From NCBI GenBank assembly GCA_022791975.1, contig JAAWAC010000044.1, forward strand, positions 124,001-188,000: DNA of 64,000 bases, written 5' to 3'. Below, in pieces: positions 8,209-17,265 of the stretch (the stretch's first letter is position 1; the number at the start of each line of letters is the position of its first letter). Origin of the DNA: Lachnospiraceae bacterium (GTDB lineage Bacteria > Bacillota > Clostridia > Lachnospirales > Lachnospiraceae). The notes under the pieces are model-generated. The model saw only the letters and a program-made list of their open reading frames with translations. It was not told the DNA's origin and searched no databases. Both the position numbers and the translations under genes were made by a program.

Positions 8209-10623
8209 ATGGCAGTACCCTTTAACCACAGAGCTGTGGAAGAAAAATGGCGGAAAAACTGGGAGGTAAAGCCGGTCAACGTCAACGATGGAAAGAAACC
8301 TAAATATTATTGTCTGGATATGTTCCCGTATCCTTCAGGCAATGGCCTGCATGTGGGACACTGGAGAGGCTATGTGATCAGTGACGTGTGGAGCCGCTAT
8401 AAATTGATGCAGGGCTATTATATCATTCATCCTATGGGTTGGGACGCCTTTGGGCTTCCGGCGGAGAACTACGCTATCAAGATGGGCGTGCACCCGGCCA
8501 AGTCCACGGCCGCAAACGTGGCCAACATCAAAAAGCAGATCAATGATATTGCAGCGCTCTATGACTGGGATATGGAGGTAAACACCACAGATCCGGAGTT
8601 TTATAAGTGGACCCAGTGGATCTTTGTAAAAATGTTTAAGGAGGGGCTGGCTTATGAGAAGGAATTCCCCATTAACTGGTGTCCCTCCTGTAAGACCGGC
8701 CTGGCCAATGAAGAGGTAGTGAACGGCTGCTGCGAGCGCTGTGGAGCCACAGTGACCAAGAAGAATCTTCGCCAGTGGATGTTAAAAATCACCGCCTATG
8801 CGGATCGCCTGCTGGGGGATCTGGATAAGCTTGACTGGCCGGAGAAGGTAAAGAAAATGCAGTCTGACTGGATCGGCAAGTCCTATGGGGCGGAGGTAGA
8901 TTTCCCGGTGGAGGGAAGAGAGGAGAAGATCACCGTCTACACCACCCGGCCGGATACCCTTTACGGAGCCACCTTTATGGTGCTGGCTCCCGAGCATAAG
9001 CTGGCTGCCTCTCTGGCCACAGAGGAGACAAAGGAAGCTGTGGACAAATATATCTTCGACGCCTCTGTGAAATCCAACGTGGATCGTCTCCAGGACAAGG
9101 AAAAGACCGGCGTGTTTACAGGAACCTATGCCATCAACCCCTTAAACGGGGCAAAGGTACCCATCTGGCTGTCAGACTATGTACTGGCAGACTACGGCAC
9201 GGGAGCCATTATGTGTGTGCCCGCCCACGATGACAGAGATTTTGAATTTGCAACAAAATTTAACATTCCCATTATCCAGGTTATCGCCAAGGATGGGAAG
9301 GAGATCCCGCACATGACCCAGGCCTACACAGAGGCCAGCGGTGTGATGATCAATTCCGGGGAGTGGAACGGCATGGAAAGCGCGGTGCTGAAAAAAGAGG
9401 CGCCCCTGATGATCGAGAAGCGGGGACTGGGCCGCAAAACCGTAAACTACAAGCTTCGGGACTGGGTGTTCTCCCGCCAACGCTATTGGGGAGAGCCCAT
9501 TCCCATTATTCACTGTCCTCACTGTGGAAATGTGCCGGTGCCAGAGGAGGAACTGCCCTTACAGCTGCCGGAGGTGGAGAGCTACCAGCCCACAGGCACG
9601 GGAGAATCTCCCCTGGCTGCCATTGACGAGTGGGTAAATACCACCTGTCCCGTCTGCGGTGCGCCGGCCAAACGGGAGACCAATACCATGCCCCAGTGGG
9701 CAGGTTCCTCCTGGTATTTCCTGCGCTATGTGGACAATCACAACAGTCAGGAGCTGGTGAGTAAAGAAAAGGCCAACAAGTATTTGCCGGTGGATATGTA
9801 TATTGGTGGGGTGGAGCATGCGGTGCTGCATCTTCTGTACTCCCGGTTCTATACCAAGTTCCTTCATGATATTGGAGTGGTGGATTTTGACGAGCCCTTT
9901 ACCAAGCTGTTTAACCAGGGGATGATTACGGGAAAGAATGGCATTAAGATGAGCAAATCCAAGGGAAATGTAGTATCCCCTGACGATCTGATCCGGGATT
10001 ACGGCTGTGACGCCCTGCGCATGTATGAGCTGTTCGTAGGACCTCCAGAGCTGGATGCAGAGTGGGATGACAGAGGGATTGAGGGGGTGGCTCGTTTCCT
10101 GAAGCGGTTCTGGAATCTGGTGCTGGATAACAAGGACAGCGGCATGAAAGAGACGAAAGAGAGCCTGAAGCTTCGCCATCAGATGGTTCATGACATTACC
10201 AGCCGTCTGGATGCCTTCAGCCTGAATACGGTGATTTCCGGCTTTATGGAGTCCAATAATAAGCTTATTGATCTGGCTAAGAAACAGGGGGGTATGGATA
10301 AAGAAACTCTGGAGACGGCCGTAACCCTCTTGGCACCCTTTGCCCCCCATATTTCTGAGGAGCTGTGGGAGCAGCTGGGACATGAGGAGACGGTGTTTGC
10401 CCATGGATGGCCCAAGGCAGACACAGAATCCATGAAGGATGAGGAAAAGGAGATCGCTGTGCAGATCAATGGAAAGACCCGGGCGGTGGTGAATATTTCC
10501 GTAAGCTTAACCAAGGAGGAAGCCATTGCAGCTGGAAAGGCAGCAGTGGAGGACCGGCTGGAGGGAACCATTGTAAAGGAGATCTATGTGCCGGGACGGA
10601 TTATTAACCTGGTGGTAAAATAA
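8209..10623 (+). CDS. leuS: Leucyl-tRNA synthetase
   Basis: 804 residues, normal bacterial length. It charges tRNA-Leu in the cytoplasm. The HIGH-like signature is HVGH (residues 48-51) within YPSGNGLHVGHW, and the KMSKS loop is at 580-584. A zinc-ribbon-like pair of CxxC motifs (CPSC and CERC) lies near residues 160-185, and the CP1 editing region contains TTRPDTLYGATF. ATG at 8209 follows AAGGAG (8194-8199). The longer frame beginning at 8137 starts about 12 nt after the predicted transcription start and lacks a binding site. Only 49 bp separate it from rnfC with no terminator, so read-through into the rnf operon is possible. Confidence 0.97.
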   Translation: MAVPFNHRAVEEKWRKNWEVKPVNVNDGKKPKYYCLDMFPYPSGNGLHVGHWRGYVISDVWSRYKLMQGYYIIHPMGWDAFGLPAENYAIKMGVHPAKSTAANVANIKKQINDIAALYDWDMEVNTTDPEFYKWTQWIFVKMFKEGLAYEKEFPINWCPSCKTGLANEEVVNGCCERCGATVTKKNLRQWMLKITAYADRLLGDLDKLDWPEKVKKMQSDWIGKSYGAEVDFPVEGREEKITVYTTRPDTLYGATFMVLAPEHKLAASLATEETKEAVDKYIFDASVKSNVDRLQDKEKTGVFTGTYAINPLNGAKVPIWLSDYVLADYGTGAIMCVPAHDDRDFEFATKFNIPIIQVIAKDGKEIPHMTQAYTEASGVMINSGEWNGMESAVLKKEAPLMIEKRGLGRKTVNYKLRDWVFSRQRYWGEPIPIIHCPHCGNVPVPEEELPLQLPEVESYQPTGTGESPLAAIDEWVNTTCPVCGAPAKRETNTMPQWAGSSWYFLRYVDNHNSQELVSKEKANKYLPVDMYIGGVEHAVLHLLYSRFYTKFLHDIGVVDFDEPFTKLFNQGMITGKNGIKMSKSKGNVVSPDDLIRDYGCDALRMYELFVGPPELDAEWDDRGIEGVARFLKRFWNLVLDNKDSGMKETKESLKLRHQMVHDITSRLDAFSLNTVISGFMESNNKLIDLAKKQGGMDKETLETAVTLLAPFAPHISEELWEQLGHEETVFAHGWPKADTESMKDEEKEIAVQINGKTRAVVNISVSLTKEEAIAAGKAAVEDRLEGTIVKEIYVPGRIINLVVK

Positions 10624-10672
10624 GAAAGATAAAAACGGAGAGGGTTCCAAAGAGAACAGGAAGGAAGTAGGC

Positions 10673-12007
10673 ATGAGTGATGCTACATTTCAGGGTGGCG
10701 TGCATCCCTTTGACGGAAAGGACCTGTCAAAGGATAAGCCGGTGAAAACCGTGCTGCCCAAGGGGGATTTGGTGTATCCCTTGTCCCAGCATATCGGTGC
10801 GCCTGCAAGGCCTGTGGTGGCCAAGGGAGACAAGGTGTTGGTGGGACAAAGGATCGCTGAGGCCAGCGGCTTTGTATCAGCCAACATTGTAAGTTCCGTT
10901 TCAGGCACGGTAAAAAGCATAGAGCCGCGGCTTTTGCCAAACGGCGGCGTGGTCAATTCCATCATTGTGGAAAATGACCATACATATGAGACCATTCCTG
11001 GTATGGGAACCAAGCGGGACTCAGGGAAAATGTCAAAGGAAGAAATTCGTCAGGCCATTCAGGATGCAGGGGTCGTGGGGATGGGGGGCGCAGGCTTTCC
11101 CACCCATGTAAAATTGACGCCCAAGGATGACAGCGCAATAGACTATGTGATTGTAAACGGGGCGGAGTGCGAGCCTTATCTGACCAGCGACTACCGGATG
11201 ATGTTGGAGGAGCCGGAAAAGATAGTTGAAGGCCTGCGGGCCATGCTTATGCTCTTTGAGAATGCAAAGGGCGTTATCGGCATTGAGAAAAATAAGCCGG
11301 AGGCTATTGCCAGGCTGACGGAGCTGGTAAAGGATGAGCCCCGCATGGAGGTCTGTCCTATGAAGGTGAAATATCCCCAGGGAGCAGAGCGGAATTTGAT
11401 TTACGCGGTGACCGGACGGAAGCTTACCTCCAAAAAACTGCCGGCGGATGTAGGCTGTGTGGTGAGTAATGTGGACTCGGTGATTGCCATTTATATGGCT
11501 GTGTGTGAGAGCACCCCGCTTATGCGGCGGATTGTCACCGTGACGGGGGACGCCATTAAGGAGCCGCAGAATTTTCGGGTGCGGACGGGAACCTGCTACG
11601 GAGAGCTTATTGAAGAGGCCGGCGGCTTTGTAAAGGAACCCCAAAAGGTGATTTCCGGAGGCCCCATGATGGGGTTTGCCCTGACAAGCTTGGAAGTTCC
11701 GGTGACAAAAACCTCCTCGGCTCTTCTGTGTCTGGGTGTGGATGCCATGGAGGAGGAGCCGGAGACCGCCTGCATTCGTTGCGGTCGGTGTGGGGAGGTG
11801 TGTCCCAGCCATCTGGTGCCCCAGAAGCTTATGGAGGCCTGTGAAAGGTTTGATTTGGAACAATTTGAGAAGCTTTACGGCATGGAGTGTTATGAGTGCG
11901 GCTCCTGTACCTATACCTGTCCGGCCAAACGGCCCTTGACTCAGGCTTTTAAGCAGGCGCGCAAGGCTGTGGCGGACAACCGGCGCAAGCAGCAGGCTGC
12001 CAAATAA
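10673..12007 (+). CDS. rnfC: Rnf electron transport complex subunit RnfC
   Basis: 444 residues. RnfC is the peripheral NADH/FMN- and Fe-S-binding subunit of the ferredoxin:NAD+ oxidoreductase on the cytoplasmic face. The glycine-rich flavin/NADH region is GMGGAGFPTHVKL (about residues 137-149). Two ferredoxin-like cysteine sets follow, CIRCGRCGEVCP and CYECGSCTYTCP, each typical of a [4Fe-4S] cluster. ATG at 10673 follows AGGAAGGAAG. First gene of rnfCDGEAB in the order known from Clostridium and Acetobacterium. Confidence 0.97.
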   Translation: MSDATFQGGVHPFDGKDLSKDKPVKTVLPKGDLVYPLSQHIGAPARPVVAKGDKVLVGQRIAEASGFVSANIVSSVSGTVKSIEPRLLPNGGVVNSIIVENDHTYETIPGMGTKRDSGKMSKEEIRQAIQDAGVVGMGGAGFPTHVKLTPKDDSAIDYVIVNGAECEPYLTSDYRMMLEEPEKIVEGLRAMLMLFENAKGVIGIEKNKPEAIARLTELVKDEPRMEVCPMKVKYPQGAERNLIYAVTGRKLTSKKLPADVGCVVSNVDSVIAIYMAVCESTPLMRRIVTVTGDAIKEPQNFRVRTGTCYGELIEEAGGFVKEPQKVISGGPMMGFALTSLEVPVTKTSSALLCLGVDAMEEEPETACIRCGRCGEVCPSHLVPQKLMEACERFDLEQFEKLYGMECYECGSCTYTCPAKRPLTQAFKQARKAVADNRRKQQAAK

Positions 12008-12025
12008 CAGAAGAGGGGGAAAAAG

Positions 12026-12958
12026 ATGAATCAGATGTTAAACGTGTCGTCCTCACCTCATGCCAGGTGCAAAACCACCACCAGGTCCATTATGTATGAT
12101 GTGATTATCGCACTTTTGCCGGCCACCCTGTTTGGGGTTTACCGGTTTGGCTTTTATGCCTTGATTATGGTGCTGGTGACCACCCTGGCGGCGGTTCTGA
12201 CAGAGTATGTGTATGAGGTGGGAACCAAGAGAAGAGTGACGATCCTGGATGGCAGCGCGGCGGTAACCGGCCTTTTGCTGGCCTTAAATATGCCGCCTGG
12301 AATTCCCCTCTGGATTCCTGTGGTGGGCAGTGTTTTTGCCATTCTGGTGGTCAAGCAGCTGTTTGGTGGCCTGGGCCAGAACTTTATGAATCCGGCGTTG
12401 GCAGCCCGGTGCTTTCTCCTGATTTCCTTTACGGGAAGGATGAACGACTTTGTGGTGGATGGGATTTCAGGAGCCACGCCCCTGGCCTTGCTAAAGAGCG
12501 GGGAGAACGTGGATTTGTCAGCCATGCTCTGGGGCTTTACGGGAGGAACCATCGGGGAGGTTTCCACCCTGGCCATTCTTTTGGGAGCTGTCTATCTGTT
12601 GGTTAGAAGGGTGATTAGCTGGCTGATTCCGGTGACCTACATAGTCTCTTTTGCTGTCTGTGTGGTGTTGCTGGGAGGACATGGTCTTGATATGACATTT
12701 TTGCTGGGACATCTTTTGGGCGGTGGCCTGATGCTGGGCGCCTGGTTTATGGCCAGTGACTATGTGACCAGTCCCATTACGAGAAACGGAAAAATCCTGT
12801 TCGGTATATTGTTGGGCGTTCTCACCTGCATCTTCCGTCTGTTTGGCGGATCTGCTGGAGGAGTGTCCTATGCCATTATTTTGTGTAATCTGCTGGTGCC
12901 GCTGATTGAGAAGGTCACTATGCCCAAGGCCTTTGGATGGGAGGGAAAACAGTCATGA
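12026..12958 (+). CDS. rnfD: Rnf complex membrane subunit RnfD
   Basis: 310 residues with about nine hydrophobic segments. RnfD is an integral subunit carrying a covalent FMN. The flavinylation motif SGATPLALLK is visible around residues 147-156, the threonine of SGAT being the expected attachment site. Related to NqrB, the subunit family implicated in ion translocation. Starts 18 bp after rnfC behind AGAGGGGG. Its stop overlaps the rnfG start as ATGA, indicating coupled translation. Confidence 0.96.
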   Translation: MNQMLNVSSSPHARCKTTTRSIMYDVIIALLPATLFGVYRFGFYALIMVLVTTLAAVLTEYVYEVGTKRRVTILDGSAAVTGLLLALNMPPGIPLWIPVVGSVFAILVVKQLFGGLGQNFMNPALAARCFLLISFTGRMNDFVVDGISGATPLALLKSGENVDLSAMLWGFTGGTIGEVSTLAILLGAVYLLVRRVISWLIPVTYIVSFAVCVVLLGGHGLDMTFLLGHLLGGGLMLGAWFMASDYVTSPITRNGKILFGILLGVLTCIFRLFGGSAGGVSYAIILCNLLVPLIEKVTMPKAFGWEGKQS

Positions 12959-13566
12959 CAAAGTTAAAGGATGCCCTGATATTATTTGCCATTACCCTGC
13001 TTGCAGGGATGCTTCTGGGGGCTGTCAATGAGGTGACCAAGGAGCCCATTGCGGAGCAGGAGGCCCTTCGCATTGCCCGGGCTTATCAGTCTGTAAGCCC
13101 AAAGGCAGCAACCTTTGAGCAGTCCGATGGGGTGAAGGGACTTTTGGAGCAGGCGGAGGCTATTCTGGCCGGTAGCGGTCAGGATCTGGGAAATGTGTTG
13201 ATTGAGGACGCGGTGGAGGCTTTGGATGCCTCCGGACAGCGGGTGGGCTATGTGATAAAGGCAACCTCCAAGGACGGCTACAATGGGGCCATTACCCTGG
13301 CTGTGGGAGTCTCGGAGGATGGAACCCTGGAGGGAATTGATTTTATCGCCATTGCAGAGACCAAGGGACTTGGCATGAAAGCCATAGAGGCTCCCTTTAA
13401 GGATCAGTTCCAGGGAAAAATGGCAGATGCTCTGCTATTGACGAAAAATGGAGCCGGGGCGGATAACGAGATCGACGCCATCGGCGGCGCTACCTATACG
13501 TCCAGCGCCACCACCAATGCGGTGAACGCAGCCCTGTGCTTTGCGTCTGCCTGTAGAGCCCAGTAG
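12955..13566 (+). CDS. rnfG: Rnf complex flavoprotein subunit RnfG
   Basis: 203 residues: one N-terminal membrane anchor (about 7-24) and an extracytoplasmic FMN-binding domain. The covalent-FMN motif reads DAIGGATYTSS, so the usual serine of SGAT is glycine here while the flavin-bearing threonine is kept. ATG at 12955 overlaps the rnfD stop; an in-frame start at 12937 would overlap rnfD further and is less likely. FMN insertion would need an ApbE transferase, which is not in this window. Confidence 0.95.
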   Translation: MTKLKDALILFAITLLAGMLLGAVNEVTKEPIAEQEALRIARAYQSVSPKAATFEQSDGVKGLLEQAEAILAGSGQDLGNVLIEDAVEALDASGQRVGYVIKATSKDGYNGAITLAVGVSEDGTLEGIDFIAIAETKGLGMKAIEAPFKDQFQGKMADALLLTKNGAGADNEIDAIGGATYTSSATTNAVNAALCFASACRAQ

Positions 13567-13577
13567 GAGGTGCGAAG

Positions 13578-14267
13578 ATGAATCAATGTGTGGAACGAAT
13601 TTATAATGGTGTGGTAAAGGAGAATCCCACCTTTATCCTGATGCTGGGCATGTGCCCCACCCTGGCGGTGACTACCTCGGCTTTTAACGGCTTAGGCATG
13701 GGATTGTCCACCATGGTGGTGCTGGTAGCTTCCAACCTTTTGATCTCCCTTCTCAGGAATGTCATTCCGGATAAGGTGCGGATTCCGGCCTATATTGTGG
13801 TGGTGGCTACTCTGGTGACAGTGGTGGAGCTTTTGATCAAAGCTTTTATCCCCAGCTTGTATGATGCTTTGGGACTTTACATTCCTCTTATTGTGGTAAA
13901 CTGTATTATTCTGGGAAGGGCGGAGGCATATGCCTCCAAGAATCCGCCCCTTTTGTCCGCCATGGACGGAATCGGCATGGGATTGGGCTTTTCTCTGGCT
14001 CTCACCTGTATCGGTTTTTTCCGGGAGCTGGTGGGAGAGGGGACCATCCTATCCGGCACGCCGTTTTCCATAAGCCTGCCAGAGGCTTATGAGCCAGTGA
14101 CCATCTTTGTGCTGGCTCCGGGAGCCTTTCTGGTTCTGGCCCTGATTATTGCCTGTCTGAATGCTCTCCATATAAAGAATAACGGCAATAAGAAGGTGGA
14201 GGGATGCGATGGCAACTGCTGTAGCTGCTCAAGCTTGAGAGAGTGCGCTTCCGGAAAGCAGAACTGA
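13578..14267 (+). CDS. rnfE: Rnf complex membrane subunit RnfE
   Basis: 229 residues, about six membrane segments, RnfE/NqrD family. Hallmarks are ENPTFILMLGMCPTLAVT near the N-terminus and the central NCIILGRAEAYASKN with a conserved Cys. RnfA and RnfE are homologous, oppositely oriented halves that carry a membrane [2Fe-2S] centre in characterised Rnf/Nqr complexes. An unusual Cys-rich tail (CDGNCCSCSSLREC, near 207-220) extends past the membrane core. Starts 11 bp after rnfG behind AGGAGGTG. Confidence 0.95.
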   Translation: MNQCVERIYNGVVKENPTFILMLGMCPTLAVTTSAFNGLGMGLSTMVVLVASNLLISLLRNVIPDKVRIPAYIVVVATLVTVVELLIKAFIPSLYDALGLYIPLIVVNCIILGRAEAYASKNPPLLSAMDGIGMGLGFSLALTCIGFFRELVGEGTILSGTPFSISLPEAYEPVTIFVLAPGAFLVLALIIACLNALHIKNNGNKKVEGCDGNCCSCSSLRECASGKQN

Positions 14268-14280
14268 GGGGGGATATAAG

Positions 14281-14880
14281 ATGAAAGAATTGGTATTGGT
14301 ATTGGTGGGATCGGCGCTGGTAAATAATGTGGTGCTCAGTCAGTTCCTTGGTTTGTGCCCCTTCCTGGGGGTCTCCAAGCAGGTAAAGACGGCAGCCAGC
14401 ATGGGAGGTGCGGTGATCTTTGTTATCACCATTGCCTCAGCAGTGACCAGCCTCATTTATGATTTTGTTTTGGTGCCTCTGCACCTGGAATTCTCCCAGA
14501 CCATTGTGTTTATCACGGTGATCGCGGCTCTGGTGCAGACGGTAGAAATGTTTTTGAAAAAGACCAGCCCCGGACTCTATCAGGCCTTGGGTGTGTATCT
14601 GCCCCTGATTACCACCAACTGCGCGGTATTGGGAGTGGCTCTCAATAACGTGAAAAATGAGTATGTAGCTGCAAAGATGGGGGCTATGGGATTTGTCACC
14701 AGCGTGGTGAACGGTTTTGCCACAGCACTGGGCTTCACCATTGCCATTGTGCTTCTGGCGGGAATCCGGGAGCGGATTGCATACAATGATATTCCAAAGC
14801 CCTTTCAGGGTGCGCCCATTGTGCTGCTGACTGCATGCCTGATGGCCATCGCCTTCTTTGGGTTCGCAGGTTTAATTTAA
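14281..14880 (+). CDS. rnfA: Rnf complex membrane subunit RnfA
   Basis: 199 residues and about six hydrophobic helices, RnfA/NqrE family. Features NNVVLSQFLGLCPFLGVSK near the start and TTNCAVLGVAL centrally, with cysteines placed for the shared RnfA/RnfE iron-sulfur centre. Starts 13 bp after rnfE with a GAGGGGGGA site. No irregularity seen. Confidence 0.96.
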   Translation: MKELVLVLVGSALVNNVVLSQFLGLCPFLGVSKQVKTAASMGGAVIFVITIASAVTSLIYDFVLVPLHLEFSQTIVFITVIAALVQTVEMFLKKTSPGLYQALGVYLPLITTNCAVLGVALNNVKNEYVAAKMGAMGFVTSVVNGFATALGFTIAIVLLAGIRERIAYNDIPKPFQGAPIVLLTACLMAIAFFGFAGLI

Positions 14881-14895
14881 CGGGAGGAAACGAGC

Positions 14896-15708
14896 ATGGA
14901 CGTGATGAATATTGTAATGGCAGCCTTAGCCATCGGCCTGGTCGGCCTCCTGGTCGGGCTTCTGCTGGTCTGGGTGGCAGGAAAGTTTGAGGTGCAGGTG
15001 GACGAAAGGGAGGCGGCTGTTCGGGAGCTTTTGCCGGGGAATAACTGTGGCGGATGCGGCTATGCAGGCTGTGACGGCCTGGCGGCAGCCATTGCCCAGG
15101 GCAAGGCGCCGGTGGGAGCCTGTCCTGTGGGAGGCAGCGCTGTGGCAGCGGCTATCAGCCAGGTGATGGGTGTGGAGGCCCAAAAGAGCGCCCGCATGGT
15201 GGCTTTTGTAAAATGTGCCGGTACCTGTGAGAAGGCAAAGGTAAAGAGCAAGTATTATGGGATCAAGGACTGTCGGAGTGCTGCCATTGTGCCGGGAAAG
15301 TCCGAAAAAAAATGCACGTTTGGCTGTATGGGCTATGGCACCTGTGTGAAGGAGTGCCCCTTTGATGCCATCCATATGATTGACGGGGTGGCCGTGGTGG
15401 ACAAGGCCAAGTGTAAGGCCTGTGGAAAATGTGTGGCTGTTTGTCCCAATCAGCTGATCGAGCTGGTGCCCTTTCAGGCCCAGTATTTGGTGGCCTGCAA
15501 TTCCACGGATAAGGGAAAGTTTACCAAGGAGGCCTGTGAGGCCGGCTGTATCGGCTGCTCCAAATGTGCAAAGACCTGTGAGCAGGGGGCCATTGCCGTG
15601 GAGAATTTCCTGGCACATGTTGATTACGGCAAATGTATCAACTGCGGGAAATGTGCGGAGGGCTGTCCTGTAAAAATTATTCGCAGGAGGCTGGCCAAGA
15701 GGTCATGA
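14896..15708 (+). CDS. rnfB: Rnf complex ferredoxin-like subunit RnfB
   Basis: 270 residues: an N-terminal membrane anchor (about 5-27), an Fe-S domain with NNCGGCGYAGCDGL, then several ferredoxin-type clusters (CMGYGTCVKECP, CKACGKCVAVCP, CIGCSKCAKTC, CINCGKCAEGCP). RnfB is the entry point for electrons from reduced ferredoxin. ATG at 14896 follows a GGGAGG site. The stop (15706-15708) overlaps an alternative in-frame ATG of the next gene, so the downstream fusion gene is almost certainly in the same operon. Confidence 0.96.
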   Translation: MDVMNIVMAALAIGLVGLLVGLLLVWVAGKFEVQVDEREAAVRELLPGNNCGGCGYAGCDGLAAAIAQGKAPVGACPVGGSAVAAAISQVMGVEAQKSARMVAFVKCAGTCEKAKVKSKYYGIKDCRSAAIVPGKSEKKCTFGCMGYGTCVKECPFDAIHMIDGVAVVDKAKCKACGKCVAVCPNQLIELVPFQAQYLVACNSTDKGKFTKEACEAGCIGCSKCAKTCEQGAIAVENFLAHVDYGKCINCGKCAEGCPVKIIRRRLAKRS

Positions 15709-15725
15709 CGCCAGGGGGGGAATCC

Positions 15726-16586
15726 ATGTCAAAACGGGTGGCAGAATATGGAATGTTTGTGGCGCTTTCGTTTCTGTTTGCTTACATAGAGACATGGATT
15801 CCCTTTTCTTTGGGAATTCCCGGGGCGAAGTTGGGGCTGGCCAATCTGGTGACCCTGACAGCACTCTATGTGATGGGAACTCGGGCTGCACTCTTGATCT
15901 CACTGGGGCGTATTGTGCTCACAGGCTTTACCTTCGGAAATTTGTCTATGATGTTGTACAGCCTGGCTGGAGGAGTGTTAAGCTTTGTTGTCATGGCAGT
16001 TTCCAAAAGGCGCTTGGGGCTTTCCAAAATGGGGGTCAGTGTTAGCGGGGGTGTTGCCCATAACCTGGGGCAGTTGCTTATGGCCGTGGCTGTGGTGCAA
16101 AACCGGCATGTGCTCTATTATTTTCCCTTTTTGCTCCTGTGGGGGAGTGGGGCCGGAGCCTTTATCGGAATATTGGGGGGAATGATCCTCCGACGGCTTC
16201 CGAAAAAACAGGAGGAGATACGGGAAAAAAAGAGATTGCGCTGGGGGGATAGGGTGCTCCTGGGAGCATGTGTGGTTGTGAGTTTGGTTGCCTTTTTGCT
16301 GGGCAGCTTTTCAGGAAAGGGCGACGCAAAGGAAGCAGTGGTCTATATTGGAAATGAGGAATATGCCCGGTATGACTTAGAGGAATCCTTTGAGACAGAT
16401 ATCCCAGGTCTACAGGGAGGCAGCAATCATCTGGTGATTGGACAGGGAAGAGCCCAGGTGACACAGGCTACCTGCCCGGATCATGTCTGTGTGGGACAGG
16501 GGGAAATCTCGGAGATCGGTCAGGCCATTGTGTGTATGCCTCATCAGGTGATCATAGCCGTGGAGACGGCAAAGAATAGGGAATAA
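15726..16586 (+). CDS. Gx transporter family protein fused to a NusG domain II
   Basis: 286 residues in two parts. Residues 1-160 are a membrane domain of the Gx transporter/heptaprenyl diphosphate synthase component I family (GIPGAKLGLANLVTL, GGVAHNLGQL). After a basic linker and one more membrane segment (about 180-200) comes a NusG-II-like domain with CPDHVCVGQGEIS and GQAIVCMPHQVII, facing outside. NusG-II here is not the transcription factor domain. In many Clostridia these are separate neighbours of rnf or of quinone and flavin genes. The start is at 15726 behind AGGGGGG; ATG at 15705 overlapping the rnfB stop is an alternative. Function unknown. Confidence 0.82.
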   Translation: MSKRVAEYGMFVALSFLFAYIETWIPFSLGIPGAKLGLANLVTLTALYVMGTRAALLISLGRIVLTGFTFGNLSMMLYSLAGGVLSFVVMAVSKRRLGLSKMGVSVSGGVAHNLGQLLMAVAVVQNRHVLYYFPFLLLWGSGAGAFIGILGGMILRRLPKKQEEIREKKRLRWGDRVLLGACVVVSLVAFLLGSFSGKGDAKEAVVYIGNEEYARYDLEESFETDIPGLQGGSNHLVIGQGRAQVTQATCPDHVCVGQGEISEIGQAIVCMPHQVIIAVETAKNRE

Positions 16587-16595
16587 AAGAGTTGT

Positions 16596-16624
16596 TTGGA
16601 ATGAAAATGTAAAAATTTTACAAA
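16596..16624 (+). promoter_or_regulatory. Candidate udk promoter overlapped by a 15-bp palindrome
   Basis: TTGGAA (16596-16601), 17-bp spacer, TACAAA (16619-16624). The perfect palindrome TGTAAAA-A-TTTTACA (16608-16622) covers the spacer and the -10, as an operator would. The AT-richness weakens its significance. Confidence 0.35.
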
Positions 16625-16650
16625 TTTATTGTTGATAGAGGGAGAACAAC

Positions 16651-17265
16651 ATGAATGAAATCTGCATTGTAGGCATTGCAGGAGGGTCTGCTTCCGGCAA
16701 AACCACCATCGTGAACAGGATGAAAGAGCACTTTGGAGATGATATTGTGGTAATCAGCCATGACAGCTATTACAAGGCCTTTGAGGAGCTGTCCCTTGCG
16801 GAGCGCCGCAGACAGAATTATGATCATCCCCATGCCTTTGACACGGATCGGATGGTGGAGGATGTCAGAAAGCTTAAGAGCGGACAGTCTGTGGATATTC
16901 CTGTGTACGATTTTTCCACCTATAGCCGGCTTGAGGAGACGGAGCATGTGGAGCCTAAGAAAGTGGTGATTCTGGAGGGAATTCTGATTTTAGAATCCAG
17001 GGAGCTGCGGGAATTGATGGACATTCGGGTGTATGTGGACACAGATGCAGATGAGCGTCTTATGCGAAGGCTGCGGCGGGATATGGTGGAGCGGGCGCGC
17101 AGTGTGGAGTCCGTGCTGGGACAGTATGTGGCCACCGTAAAGCCCATGCATGAACAGTTTGTGGAGCCTTCTAAGAAATATGCGGATATTATCATTCCAA
17201 GAGGCGGCGACAATCGCACGGGGATTTATATCTTACAGGAGCATCTGAAGCTATGGATAGGATAG
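16651..17265 (+). CDS. udk: Uridine kinase
   Basis: 204 residues, standard length. It phosphorylates uridine and cytidine in pyrimidine salvage. The Walker A is GGSASGKTT (about residues 10-18), followed by SHDSYYK and NYDHPHAFD, which shape the nucleoside site. ATG at 16651 follows GAGGGAG. The last 13 bases overlap the start of the ClC gene, suggesting translational coupling. Confidence 0.94.
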   Translation: MNEICIVGIAGGSASGKTTIVNRMKEHFGDDIVVISHDSYYKAFEELSLAERRRQNYDHPHAFDTDRMVEDVRKLKSGQSVDIPVYDFSTYSRLEETEHVEPKKVVILEGILILESRELRELMDIRVYVDTDADERLMRRLRRDMVERARSVESVLGQYVATVKPMHEQFVEPSKKYADIIIPRGGDNRTGIYILQEHLKLWIG

